In this document: piece by piece, positions 13,480 to 24,907 of the stretch | Layout of the letters: every line of letters starts with the position of its first letter | Numbering within the stretch: the stretch's first letter is position 1 | Assembly (NCBI GenBank): GCA_033439255.1 | Contig: JAVRDV010000017.1 | Location: 124,001-188,000, forward strand | DNA length: 64,000 bases | Direction: 5' to 3' | DNA from: Hericium rajendrae | Taxonomy: Eukaryota > Basidiomycota > Agaricomycetes > Russulales > Hericiaceae | The notes under the pieces: model-generated | Database searches by the model: none | What the model was told of the DNA's origin: nothing | What the model saw: the letters and a program-made list of their open reading frames with translations, nothing else | Translations under genes and position numbers: made by a program

Positions 13480-14640
13480 CAGTATTGATCTATATGTTTT
13501 ATCATAGCACTATAAGGTCTATCACTATTTATGCCACCACAGTTCTCAACTATGTAAGACTATGAGGCCTATCATAGCTATCATAACAGTAGTTGGACAC
13601 TATATAGTGCTACATGTTTTTGAAGGATAGCTATAGTTGTTGTACAAATCATATAAATTCAAAGGCTTGCTCTGATCTATATGGTCCCTACTATGATCTC
13701 TGCTATTAGTACTGTCTCAGATCAATCAGGTACAAGAGATATAAAGCCAAAATCAATTATATTTCATATAGCTACTAGTACAATCAAGTATATTACAAGT
13801 TCAAACAGTGCACACATGCACAATGGTACACATCATGTACAGGTAGAGCTATGTGCAGGCATGTGTGCACTGGTAAGGCACAACAAAAGTACATATGTGC
13901 ATAAGGCACTAGGTTCATGCACAAGGCATGATAAGTGTCATAGCTGTGCAGGAGGTCCAGTGGCCATGCTCACCAATGTTAAGCTGTAGTGGGCCTATAT
14001 ATAAGATGCAATGTGCAGTGAGGATGTGTGAGATATTGAGAGCCATGCATGAGGCATAGAGGGTGAGCATAAGGCATACAGGCCCATATGTAAGGCTGCT
14101 ACTAGCTTGTACAGGAGATCAACAGGGTGTGGTGGCCATGCACAGGATGCTGCAAGCATGTGCAGAGTGTCAAGATGCTGTGGGCCTGTACATGAAGTAC
14201 AGTAAGCATCTATAGGATGGTGGCTTGTATGCAAGATGTAGTGTAGCATGATGAGCATGCATAAGGCACTAAGCCTATGCATGGCTTGGTATGTCTGTGT
14301 ATGAGGCATGAGGCACAAGGTACAGGCAGGTGACACACCTGCACATAGCAACACACAATGCATGTATATAGTTATGCTGGCTGACATGCTCACATTCAGC
14401 TGTAGTCATCTCTAAGCTGTCACTGGCCCATCCACAAGGTACATCGAGATGTGGTAGATCAGCATAGGGTGTGACCAGTGAACATGAGGCATAGTGAGCT
14501 GGCATGAGGTGTAGCAGGCATGCATGAGGCACTGGCCCCAGCACAATGCTACATGCCAAGTATAAGACATGAGGTACAGGCCTGCATGCAAGATGTCAGT
14601 ATACCTGTACATGGCCATACATGATGGTAATTTATATAGC
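13480..14640. repeat. Decayed array region, CpG-poor
   Basis: Starts with TATAGCTATCATAG-like sequence similar to the flanks of the 2.7-kb TIR elements and of the array at 55 kb. It continues as a long TG/CA-rich stretch (GCATGAGGCA, GTGCATAAGGCAC) with almost no CpG. It looks like a CpG-rich array, as at 33-36 kb, after C-to-T decay. Open frames here are compositional. Confidence 0.5.
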
Positions 14641-15466
14641 TTCATTGATGATAAAAAAAAAGGAATCATTTTGCCATGCACAGCATTGGCCCTCTTCCAC
14701 CAAGTCTGACACCAATCAGGGTGTATTAGAGCTTGTCAAAACCACATTGACAGCTGCTTTCAGATGATGCTTTCTAAGCTATGCTAGGCTTCCTGTCTGG
14801 TTAGAAATCAACCAATCATCATTATCCAAATGATCTTAACTTCATTTCCCCCTACAATACTTGAACTTAAGCTAACTTGGCCAATTCTCCACTGATTTAC
14901 TTGTTCTCAAGTGCATCTAAATCTACTTATTTAGAGCTTTCTAGCTATACCTCATGTGTCTAGAGTGGTCCAAAACTCACAGAATGCGAAGCATTTCTTT
15001 GTTTTCCCCCCTAAAATGTTTGAATTCTAGCTAAACTGGTCAGTTCTCTGCCGATTCACTTGTTCTCAAGTTTGTCTGGACCTATCAGAAGACCAGTCTC
15101 CAACACAATTTACTGCTTACGGAAAGACAGAGCCAGTAAAACGATATACAGCAAACAAAGTTAGATACTGTTTATTACTTAAATGAGCCAAAAATGCAAT
15201 TTATTGGTGGCGCTGGGTTCTAAGACTCTCAGTGATGTGATCCCACAGGACTTATGCAGCTGAATGAAGTATTAGCACCTGCTTACATAAGCAAAACATG
15301 CATCCAAGAGTTAGCCTACTGTAAACAATGACTGTCTTATAGCTCTGCAACAAATGAATCAATCAACAAGCAGTAATCTGAGTTGGAACATACTATATAG
15401 CAGCATTGCAAAGCAGTTTAGAATGCAAGATCAGATCACCAAAAGTGAAGATATGATCCAATATAT

Positions 15467-15985
15467 TGTTAAGAACCGTATGTTTCATTTCTTAACTTGA
15501 CATCACTCCCTTCGACATCCCCACCATGATCGATGTCCCATTGCTCTATTCCCTTTATTTAACCATATCTACATGCACACATGGATGCTATCACACTGTC
15601 TCGATCCACTATCCATTTCCATCATGATCGTTGCAGTGCTACCCTATCTACTCCTCCATCATGTTTCATCCCCATCATGCGCAGTACGATGCTGTGCAAT
15701 GCACAGTTACTACCATCATCTTAGATACGACTCATAGCTGTGCATCCTCCTGTATTTAACCGGTTGAGCTGAGTCCCTTAGACCTCAGCTTAACCACTTT
15801 GCAACTCTATAGGATTTACCTCCTGTCAGTCACCAGTACCCTTTAAGTCCCTCTGCCTTGCGCTTCCCTCTCTCAATTGCTCTCGACTCTCTTCATCATC
15901 GATCGCCTCTTGAGCAGGTCAGCCTTTATTGTTTGTGTGTAGCCTAAGCCCCTACTCGGTCACTACAGGACGTTGGTCCTTAGCA
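15467..15985 (+). mobile_element. Solo LTR, 519 bp, target duplication TATAT
   Basis: Begins TGTTAAGAACCGTATG and ends GGTCCTTAGCA. Flanks TATAT at 15462-15466 and 15986-15990 are identical. The LTR at 20962-21480 (minus strand) has the same length and the same ends. It is inserted in the outer element. Confidence 0.9.
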
Positions 15986-16817
15986 TATATCTGCCACATC
16001 ATCAATCAGTCATACCTCTATATCTTGGTTACCAGTGATGCTATTATAACTCACAAGATATCATCTAAAAGCAGCTACAAATCTACTTTCAATGAGCCCT
16101 CATCCACCTTCGTTGGTGCAGTATTGATAGAGCTAAAATGAAATTAGTCTGTCACATCAGCAAGTGAGATACATACAGGACAACCACTACAGCCATCGGG
16201 TAGACATCCTCTCCATCCACCCACATTGAGGGAAGAAGTAGTCTGAAAGTGTTACAGCTACTGGTAGAGGGACCACTGACTTCAACAACTGTCTGAAGAA
16301 AAGGCTAGCAGGGAGATGTTGCACTTCAAAAACCGAGTTTTGCTTATGTAAGCAATGCCTTAACGGCTGTTAAGGTGTTTGCTCAGGTTCAATTCCACCT
16401 CTGGCCATTTTGTTTTTTCTTGTGTTTTAATTTATAATAAATGTGTTTAATGCTTGACAGGTAAAACTTATGTGTATTGATATATTACATGTAGAATCAA
16501 CTTTTACACTCAAAAACATTGAATTAAATGTTAAAAAAAATCAATTTTGTATGTCCAAAAAATGAGTTTTCTTTGTACTAAACTTTCAACCAATGATGCT
16601 ATGACTCTGATAATAGTGTTATGTAGTATATATAACTTAACAGTATAGCAACATATGTAAGCATAGATGTGCAGCCATCTCAAAAATGTAAAATCTACAT
16701 AGCTGCCAGCCAATGCTATGCCTAGTTTCATAGTGCTATAACTGCTATGTAGTTGGGCCACAATTTATAATCAATCTGACCAGTGAGACTTTACTCATTT
16801 ATGCACTGTTCTAAATA

Positions 16818-16946
16818 TAACTAACAATTGAAAAAAAAAATCATCTTGTTATGTGAAGCATCATCCCTCTTCCTCCAAGTTGAATGTAACTAATAATAAA
16901 AAAGAGATCATCTTGTCACGTGAAGCATCGGCCCATTTTCCCCAAG
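16818..16946 (+). repeat. Two tandem 3' termini of the A/T-type family
   Basis: Ends at 16879 (CTCTTCCTCCAAG) and 16946 (CATTTTCCCCAAG), each followed by T and each preceded by ACTAAYAAT, an A-run and ATCATCTTGTYAYGTGAAGC. Duplicated 3' ends are known for rolling-circle elements. Confidence 0.75.
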
Positions 16947-18172
16947 TCAAAGAGTGTAGATTCTGCTGCATGAATCTCTCCAAACTGCTTGCAGAGGTCT
17001 CCTTCGAACTTGGCCCAGATAATGGCTTCTTTTCCCTCTTCTTTGAGTTCATCAAGTTGGTCAAAGTACTTGGCTGCCCAGGGTCCTGCAGTGCCTCCCT
17101 GAATGTAGGAGAGGGCAAAGTAGATCTGTATGGCTGCATCAGAGAATCAATTGGCTTTAAGTTTGAAATGGAGTTTGCATTGGCTGATGAACTCCTTGAG
17201 CTTGGTACAAACACCCATGAAAAATGTCAGCTTATTGACATCTGGACCCTTTGCCATTGCATCTTCTTTGTCACTGTCACTGTTTGCTGAGTCAATAGTT
17301 CTCTGGAGATCTCCGAGTCCCAAGAGGTCGTGGGTTGGGTCTGTGGTAAAGGGTAATGGGCAGAGTGCAGGGTCTGGTGTTAGATTGAAGGGCTCAAGGA
17401 TGGATCTTCTAATGGTTCTCACTGTGAGGAGAGAGCTATCAGAGGGTTCCAAATTGCTGTCTTGTTCTGGGTAGAGGAATCAATGTTTCAGAGATGGGAC
17501 CTGGGATGGAAGGTAGGGAGATGGAGGGTTCAATGGGAGATACTGCTCTAGAACTCTGGAGTTCCTCAAGTTCACCGGCCAGATAGGAAAAGGTGGGGTA
17601 GGAGTCATAATAGGTGACAGGTCTGGTAAGGGTGACCTGTTCTTTCTGGATTGAGGCATCCCAAGTTGTTCCATATAGAATATAGATTTGGTGTGTTCTG
17701 TGGTTAAACCAGTAGTGGATTTTGAGGATATTGTCATAGAGGTAGATAGATGATTCAGTCCTAGGAAATGTCAGAGTAGAGAGAATTACATGTCCAGATT
17801 GTTGGACTATCTTCTTGTGTCATTCTCCTTCAAGTAGATAGTTCTTTCTGTAAGCCTCTGCTGGGATATGATCCTGGATAGTAGTGACTTTCTTTTCCTT
17901 TTTCCAAATCCTTATGAGTTTGCTGCCTTCATCATGGTATATCAATTCCTTGTTGTAGTCAAGGAGGTCTGCTGCTTCATTGTAGGTGTAGAGTTTTGGC
18001 CACGCCTTGATTCTACAGATTCGGTAAGGGGTTGCTTGATCCTCCTCCAGGTAGTGACAATATGCCCTTTGTTCGTCTGTTAATTTGTTATCTGATGCCT
18101 TGAGAGGAAGGTATAGGGGAACAAGGAGAGCAATGGTGATGTTTGATGGGGGGTGACTCCGGTATATGAAGT
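16947..18172 (-). pseudogene. LTR retrotransposon gag (Ty3-type), truncated
   Basis: The minus strand encodes a segment near 17822-18170 (RICRIKAWPKLYTYNEAADL), a proline-rich linker, then a capsid-like region near 16950-17230 (KLTFFMGVCTKLKEFISQCK, then a TGA stop, then FSDAAIQIYFALSYIQGG, WAAKYFDQLDEL). The helical pattern with IxQCKLHF and YFALSYIQGGxAxxWA is that of fungal Ty3-type gag. It is cut on the 3' side by the element end at 16946 and on the 5' side by a TIR element at 18172. Leader and 5' LTR continue at 20856-21480, so all are one retrotransposon relic. Stops and frame changes make it inactive. Confidence 0.75.
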
Positions 18173-19352
18173 CATCTGAGAAAAACACCAGAGGTATATT
18201 GCACTATATAGTCTACATAAATCTAATAGGGCTATAGCAGTCTCCTTTTCTTCATAGCCATCTCATAGTAGCAAGGTAATCTACATAGGGCTATATAGCT
18301 ACCATAGAATAAGGCAGTAGCTATGGTAGCTATTATAGCTATCATAGTATAAGATAGCTATAAGAGCTATGTTAGCTATGTGATATATCCTTACTATCAT
18401 ATTATATCTAGTTATTCAGACTTCTATCTACCCTATGTCATCTCTGTTAAATATGTCACTCAGAAGTACTATCAAAATATCAAAAGATATAAATCCAATA
18501 TAAACCTGACTTATTATATTTAAAGTTTTCAAAAGATTGAAAATTTAAAAGCATTATATTATAAACAATATCTCATTGCAATACATTTATACAAGACTAC
18601 AAATTCCTATAAAACTATAATAGATAGCAACTTATAATCAAGTCAAGCTAGATAAGATAAGATAAGATAAGAAAAAGCGAAAACATGATCTAAACATAGG
18701 TTAATAGATTAGTACAAGACAAAAGAGATACATAAGAACATAAGACATACCAAAGAAAAGAAAAAGCAAAAATATAAAGTTTACAAAGAACATTAGGGTT
18801 AGTGGACAAGAACACAACATAACAACCTATCAAACATAAGAAGGTTAGAGCAGAAGAAGAGCGAATGACGAAAGATGGGAGATGGTAGTGGTAGGAAAGA
18901 GAGAGAGACAGTGCATCGCGCAGGCCTTATATAGACATGGCGAGCAGAGCGCCAAATGTGGCTGCGGAGACCAGGCCGGGCAGTGCCGAACATTTGCGTC
19001 AGAGGCTAAGTGCTAGATTTTGCTAAGTTCACTTCGTTGCCCAGTAGCTAATAGTAGATTAGTTAGATACTCACCTCATACGATTCGATGTTGTGATGAA
19101 TCGTGGATGTAATCTTTTTTCAGAATTTAAAGTGTTTTATTTGATTTACTAGACTCAAAATGTTTGAACTCGCGTGCATTCGGTAGCGCATCGAAGTTCG
19201 ACTCTCATACCACCACCCTCCTCTTCTCTTGTCCCTCCGCCGTTTGTCTACTCATTGACTCGTTGCATCAAATGCAGGAGGGTCTCGATAGGGCAAAGAG
19301 GGGTCAAGGTAAGTAAAATTCAACTCTTTATTAGCATTCTTCGTACTAATAA

Positions 19353-19390
19353 AGAGAGTATCGCCTGTTCGAGAACGAGCAATACTCTCT
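19353..19390. repeat. Array-edge palindrome, copy 1
   Basis: AGAGAGTAT and ATACTCTCT arms enclose a second small stem (GTTC-GA-GAAC). Preceded by TTCGTACTAATA. The CpG-rich array starts about 10 bp downstream. Confidence 0.85.
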
Positions 19391-19399
19391 CATTCTTCC

Positions 19400-20530
19400 A
19401 CTTCCGTGATGCCTTGCTCGACTTCTCCTCCCCGTCGCCATCTTTCTGCCATGTTGCCTTCTTTCCGCCGCCCTGTCAGCACAATGCCCGCTTCTCAACC
19501 ACATTGCTGGCAGCCCCGACCCACTGCGCATCACCTACCTCACGCCTATGCCCACGCCCACATCCACGAGCCTCCCGCCTCTCACCTCCTGCCTCCCGCG
19601 CTCTGTGCATCAATGACAGCATTCGTGTCCATGTCGTCATGCCTTGTTGTCGTGGCAACAGAGCATGATGTCGTTCGCCCGTGCCCTCGCGTCTCCTCAA
19701 CAACCCCGCACGTCCTCAACAGGTCCGTGCAGGTTCATCGGACTTACCCACCCCGCACATCACCACCTCCCTGCCATCGACAACATGCCTGTGGCCATGA
19801 CACGTGGCTAAGCGCACCCGGCCACGCACTTCTGCGAACAGGCCAGCCAGTGCGTGCACGCACTCCCACGCACTCCTGCGCATGGCGATGCATGGCATGC
19901 AAGCCCGCATGAGGCCCCGACAACCCGCGCCTACATCCCGAGCCCATCACCCATCTCCTCGACACCCGCGCCACTGTCACCACCGCCGTACCTCGTTGCC
20001 ATAGCAACGAGGTGCGACTTTAGGTCCCTTGCCCGGCCTGCCGTGCCCACTGCGCACCTCGCATGCCCACGACAATGCCGTGTGCCCTCAACAGGCTCGC
20101 ATGCAACCCCCCACATGGTATGGATGCACCAACACGTCCCACGCCGTCAGCAACGTGCTCGCGGACATGACATGTGGCTGTGCGCGTGCGAACGGCCTCG
20201 CCAGTGCACGGACGCACTCCTGCATGCAGGCGCGCAGCCACGCATGTCTATGCAGGCCCGGGCACAACCGCGCACGGTGCGTAAACCTGCGCGAGGTCTC
20301 GATGTGCGCACACGCCTCGACAGCCTCTCCGGAGTGTGCGACCACGCTCGGCCCAGTGAGCGCGCGAAGACCGAGGCGCCGACTGCACGTGTATTCCCCC
20401 GGGACATGCGCGTATGCACTCTCATGCGAGCGCGCAGCTGCGCATGTCCACGCTGGTGCACATGCTTGCGCCAAGCGTGCCTGCTCATGCATGCCCGACA
20501 GCGTGCGCTTATCCACTCGAGTGTAGTTAA
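19400..20530. repeat. CpG-rich low-complexity array
   Basis: High-GC stretch of GCACGC/CCCGCG words such as CCACGCCCACATCCACGAGC. Several frames on both strands are open for 60-240 codons because stops are rare at this composition; no domain is recognised in any of them. Confidence 0.7.
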
Positions 20531-20855
20531 TGGTTGTACCCTTGTCTGTGGTAGTGTATTCCAAATATAAGAAAAAATTTGCTTTAATGTCTTGAGTGCT
20601 TAGTCAGCTGACAACAGTGAATATAGTAGTTATAGTAGTCATAGTTTCCCTTAACAAGTATCATAATCCTATGTATATGACACACCTAGCTATGGAGGCT
20701 ATGATCCTCTATGTATTTAACACTTCATGCTATGGAGGCTATTATAGGCCCCATAGGTCTACATAGCTGAACAGTCCAACTTCATAGTCCCCATAGCTCA
20801 CTGATAGGGCCTATAACAGGACTTGTTGCTATATAAAAATCTCTTTTCTCAGATG

Positions 20856-20961
20856 GTGGACCCTAAAAATCTTCATGGAAGACTCTTGATGGTGGATGGA
20901 ATGGTGGCAGTCTGTTGTCGAGACTGTAGACCAGGGTGAGCAGTAGGAGAGCTTAACCAAG
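20856..20961 (-). mobile_element. Retrotransposon leader remnant
   Basis: Sequence between the TIR element and the minus-strand LTR. On the minus strand it follows the LTR end directly (CTTGGTTAAGCTCTCC) and would hold the primer-binding site. No match to a tRNA 3' end was verified. Confidence 0.45.
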
Positions 20962-21480
20962 TGCTAAGGACTGACGTCCTATAGTGACCGAGTAGGGGCT
21001 CAGGCTACACACAAACAACAAAGGCTGATCTGCTTAAGAGGTGATTGACAATGAAGAGAGTCGAGAGCAATTGAGAGAGGGAAGTGTAAAGCAGAGGGAC
21101 TTAAAGGGCACTGGCAACTGACAGGAGGTAAATCCTATAGAGTTGCAAAGTGGTTAAGCTGAGGTCTAAGGGACTCAGCTCAACCGATTAAATACAGGAG
21201 GATGCACAGCCGTAAGTCATATCTAAGGTAATGGTAGTAACTGTGCATTGCACAGCATCATACTGTGCATGATAGGGATGAAACATGATGAGAGAGTAAA
21301 TAGGAGAGCACTGCAACGATCATGATGGAAACGAATAGTGGATCAAGGCAGTGCAACAGAGTCCATGCATGCATATAGATATGGTTAAATAAATGGAATA
21401 GAACAACGAGACATTGACCATGGTGGGGATGTCGAAGGGAGTGATGTCAAGTTAAGAAATGAAATGTACAGTTTTTAACA
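20962..21480 (-). mobile_element. 5' LTR of the gag-bearing retrotransposon, 519 bp
   Basis: On the minus strand begins TGTTAAAAACTGTACATT and ends CAGTCCTTAGCA. Same length as, and high similarity to, the solo LTR at 15467-15985. Flanking pentamers (CCAAG, CTCCT) differ, as expected if it is one LTR of a longer element rather than a solo LTR. Confidence 0.85.
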
Positions 21481-22976
21481 CTCCTCACTATCACCCTCGC
21501 TTTCGATATTTATGTCGTGCTCACATTCTCCTTGTCAATATGTCAATCCCATGCCTCGGCTTCCATTCTTTACCTCCCGCACACATTCTCGAGAGCACAC
21601 ATTGCATGTAGGAGGCCAGCAACAACAAAGTGTTGAGCCTCATTGCTGTAGCAATATGGCTTGACTAACATTCATTGATTACTCACATGCACAGACTTTT
21701 GCACTCTCGCTCATGCATCTGAGAAAAGGACCACTGGTATATGATACTATGTAGCTTACATAGCTCTGATAGGACCATAGGAGTCCTCTTTTCTACATAG
21801 CTACTCCATAGCAGTGAGGTAATCTACATAGAGTTATGATAGCATAGAGTATAAGCTATCATAGCTATCATAGCTGCTATAGCATATAATGACTATCACA
21901 GCTATGTCAGCTATGTAATATATCTATGTTATCATATTATGCCTAGTTAGTATGACTGCTATCCACTCTATATTGCCTCTGTCTTATATACTGCTTAAAA
22001 GTGCTAAAATATTATTCAAATATTCAAATATAGTATAAATTTCAGTCTTGTTGCATCTCAAACATTTAAAACATCGAAAATTAAAAGCATTATATTTAAA
22101 ACAATGTTAAATTACAATACATTTAAAACAAAGCTACAAGCATCACTACAGATCTATGATACACTACTCAAACCAACACCCCAAGATAAGATAACAAAAT
22201 ATACAAAGATAAGATAAGATAAACTTAAAGATAAAAGATAAATAAAGACTTACTTCATAGATCAGAAAAAGCGAAAATAATCTAAGGACAAAGTCAGTAT
22301 ACAAGATACAGATATAGAAAAATATAAGACTTACTTGACATAATAAAAGCGAAAGTGTAAAAGTCTACAAAGAATAGTAGGGTTAGTGAACAACAAAACA
22401 ATATAACAACAACATAACAGCTTACCGAACATCAGAGACTTGAAGCAGGAGAAGGGAGAGTGCCGAAAGACGAGGGATGGTAGTGGTGAGGAAGAGAGAG
22501 AGAGATAGCACGTCGCACATGCCTTATATAGACGTGGCAAGCGGAAGCCAAATGCGGCTGCCGAGACTGGGCTGGGCAGTGCCGAGCACTTGCATCAGAG
22601 GCTAAGTGCCAGATTTTCCTAAGTTCTGTTCATTGGCCAGTAGCTTATAGCAGCTGAGTTAGATACTCACCTCATATGGGTCGATGTAATAGATGATTTA
22701 TAGCTGTTCCCTTTTTTTCAGAATTTAAACCATTTTATTTGATTTACTACGCTTGAAACACTCGAACTCGCATGCGTTCGGTAGCTGAAGCACCGAAGGC
22801 ACATCAAGTTCGACGTCGTCTCATACTATCCTTACCACCACACTCCTCTCTCGTTGTTCCTCTGCCGTTCCTCTTTCCATCAACTTGTCGGATCGAATGC
22901 AGAAGGATCTCGATAGGGTATAGAGGGGTAAAGGCAAGTATAACCAAACTTTTTATTCGTATTGTTCGTACTAATA

Positions 22977-23010
22977 AAGAGAGTATCGCTCATTTTCGAG
23001 CAATACTCTT
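22977..23010. repeat. Array-edge palindrome, copy 2
   Basis: AAGAGAGTATCGCTC, loop ATTTTC, GAGCAATACTCTT. Preceded by TTCGTACTAAT as in copy 1. Confidence 0.85.
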
Positions 23011-23014
23011 GTTC

Positions 23015-24140
23015 TTCGACACCCGCAACACCTCACTCCCCTCCCCTGTCGCCTTCTCTCTGCCACATCGCCTGTGTCCTGCCCGCTTCTTGAACATGGC
23101 GCCGGCAGCCTCGATCCCCTGCGCATCACCAACAGCCGTGCACGAAACCAACTGCGTGCCCGCAAGCTCAACAACTCGCGCTTCGGCCCCCCACGCCCTC
23201 GCTCACACCCGCGAACCTCCAGTTGCCCCATCTGCCGACGATGGCATCTGCATCCGCATCGTGCTGCCTCGTTGCCGTAGCAACGGGCACGACACGTCAT
23301 TCGCCCGGCTCCAGCGCCCTCAGATCCCCTCAACAACCCCCCCACACGTCCTCAACAGGTTCGTGCGGGTCCATCTCACCATCGACAATGTGCTCACAGC
23401 TGAAACACTTGGCTGGGCACACACGGCCATGCACGGTGACAAGCCTGCGTGGTCTGACCTGCACGAGCAAGGCCAAGCAAGACCGTGCCGACTCGCGACG
23501 TGGCCACGCATGATCTGCCACACCTCGCCCCGCCCTGCGCATGCCTGTGCGCCGACGCTATGCCCCGCATACATCCGCTCCAGCTTCAACATGCAAGCGC
23601 GCGACCAGGCGGGTCCACACAAGCGCGCCCACAGCCAGCACGACTCGTGCACCCCACTTGGCCTGGCATGGCCTGTGCACTGACACCCTGCCCCGCATAT
23701 GACTCCCACATGATCACCTCACCCTGCGCATAGGCTGCGTGACCGTGCTGACTCGCGTGCAGCCATGCACGATCTGCGACACCCGCCCCGCCCGACGCGT
23801 GACCTGTACATCGGCGCCATGCCCCGCACATGGCCCCCTCACCCTATGCACATGCATACAGCCAGGCACGGCTGCGTCAGCTCGCATGCGGCCACGCACG
23901 ATCCGCGCACCTCATCTCGTCCCATGCATGGCCCGTGCGCTGATGCCTCATGCCGCACATGGTCGCCTCGCCCCATGCGTGCGCATACAGCCACGTACGG
24001 CCATGCCAGCTCGCGCACGGCTCGTGCATCCTGCTTCATCGCCCTGCCCATCCACATCACCATCTGCCCGACAGCATACATCGGACGGGTAAGAGTGCAC
24101 CTATCTGTGCATACACAGATGGTGATGTGCAAGAGGTGCG
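23015..24140. repeat. CpG-rich low-complexity array
   Basis: Words such as CCCCGCACATGGCCCCCTCA recur. Long open frames (up to 303 codons from 22772) run through it in several frames at once, so coding is not supported. Confidence 0.7.
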
Positions 24141-24907
24141 AGGGTGCGAGGTCTATTCAGAACCTTCGTTTACTAGTTAGATGGTGTTAGATTTGTCTAC
24201 AGTAGTCTACACCTTGAATATAAGAAATTTTTGACTTAAATGTCTTGACTACCTAGATGACCCATCATAAGGACTATAGTAGCCATAGTAGTCATAGTTT
24301 CCCTTGGTAAGTATCATAGTCCTATGTATATGGCACCCCTAGCTATAGAGGCTATGGCCACCTATGTATTTAACACTTCATGCTATAGAGGCTATCATAG
24401 GCCCCATAGCTCCACATAGCTGAATAGTCCAAGTTCATAGCCCTCATAGCTCACTGATAGAGCCCATAATATGACTTGCTGCTATATAAAAAACAGATTT
24501 CTCAGATGTGTGCTCCTCATTCCTCAACTGCATGCAGTGTCACAGATCACTCCATTTCTCTCCGCCTTCTTCTCTGCCATCAAGGCATCACGTCGGTCAT
24601 GTGCTCCAGCAGCCCCATCACATGTTCACTTCCTCACATGACCTGGGGCTATCCTTCACCCATGCCCTTGTTCCCCTTTGGGACATCCTATTGTTCTCCT
24701 TTTGGCCACCATTGTTCTCACTCTATTGTTCGACCCGTTATGGTGTCCATTGTTCTTTTCCCATTGTCGTCCCAGTACTTATAGGCTCCCTGTCGCTCGC
24801 CTATTTCCCTAGATTGTCCATTTCGTCTGTACTGTACTGTACCTCCAATACAGGTCACTGCGCTGCTAGTTGCTCTCTGCTCTCTCGCTCCCATCATCGC
24901 TGGTGAC

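Larger units (their letters stand above)
9430..14704 (+). mobile_element. 5.27-kb non-autonomous A/T-type element, copy 1
   Basis: Flanked by A at 9429 and T at 14705. Starts TTACGATTCCTTAGAATCGT and ends GGCCCTCTTCCACCAAG. It matches 40626-45898 almost base for base; I saw five differences, four of them one- or two-base length changes in homopolymer runs. It contains a tRNA-like head, tandem 165-bp-type units, two identical-loop hairpins (10283-10310 and 11044-11069), a nested hAT-like element and a decayed TG/CA-rich array. No transposase is encoded, so it must be mobilised in trans. Confidence 0.88.
8026..16879 (+). mobile_element. Outer A/T-type element, carrying nested insertions
   Basis: Starts TTACGATTCCTTAGAATCGT (preceded here by T, not A) and ends with the family terminus (CTCTTCCTCCAAG, then T). 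Its own sequence is about 8026-9429, 14705-15461 and 15991-16879. Parts (about 14840-16300) are diverged homologues of about 9900-11050 in the inner element, showing the same family at an older age. Inserted into it are the 5.27-kb element and a solo LTR. No coding region is recognised. The assignment of 16879 as its end is an inference from orientation and homology. Confidence 0.6.
18173..20855. mobile_element. TIR element, 2.68 kb, copy 1
   Basis: CATCTGAGAAAA at 18173-18184 and its exact complement TTTTCTCAGATG at 20844-20855. Homologous throughout to 21716-24508: TATAGCTATCATAG-rich end, GATAA repeats, palindrome, CpG-rich array, AT-rich tail (TATATAAAAA). It sits between the leader and gag of the LTR retrotransposon. 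No clear target duplication and no transposase were found. Confidence 0.75.
21716..24508. mobile_element. TIR element, 2.79 kb, copy 2
   Basis: CATCTGAGAAAA at 21716 and TTTCTCAGATG ending at 24508. Same order of modules as copy 1: TATAGCTATCATAG-rich end, GATAA repeats near 22190-22230, palindrome at 22977, CpG-rich array, AT-rich tail with TCATAGTTTCCCTT. Sequence has diverged visibly from copy 1. Confidence 0.75.

Noticed and set aside
19140-19210. Possible tRNA (GAAGTTCGACTCTCATACC)
   Set aside because: A T-arm-like stretch is present but no matching D-arm, anticodon arm or acceptor pairing could be laid out.
22772-23683. 303-codon frame across the second TIR element
   Set aside because: It starts in the AT-rich flank, crosses the palindrome and continues into the array. 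The corresponding stretch of copy 1 (19174-19668) does not preserve the protein.
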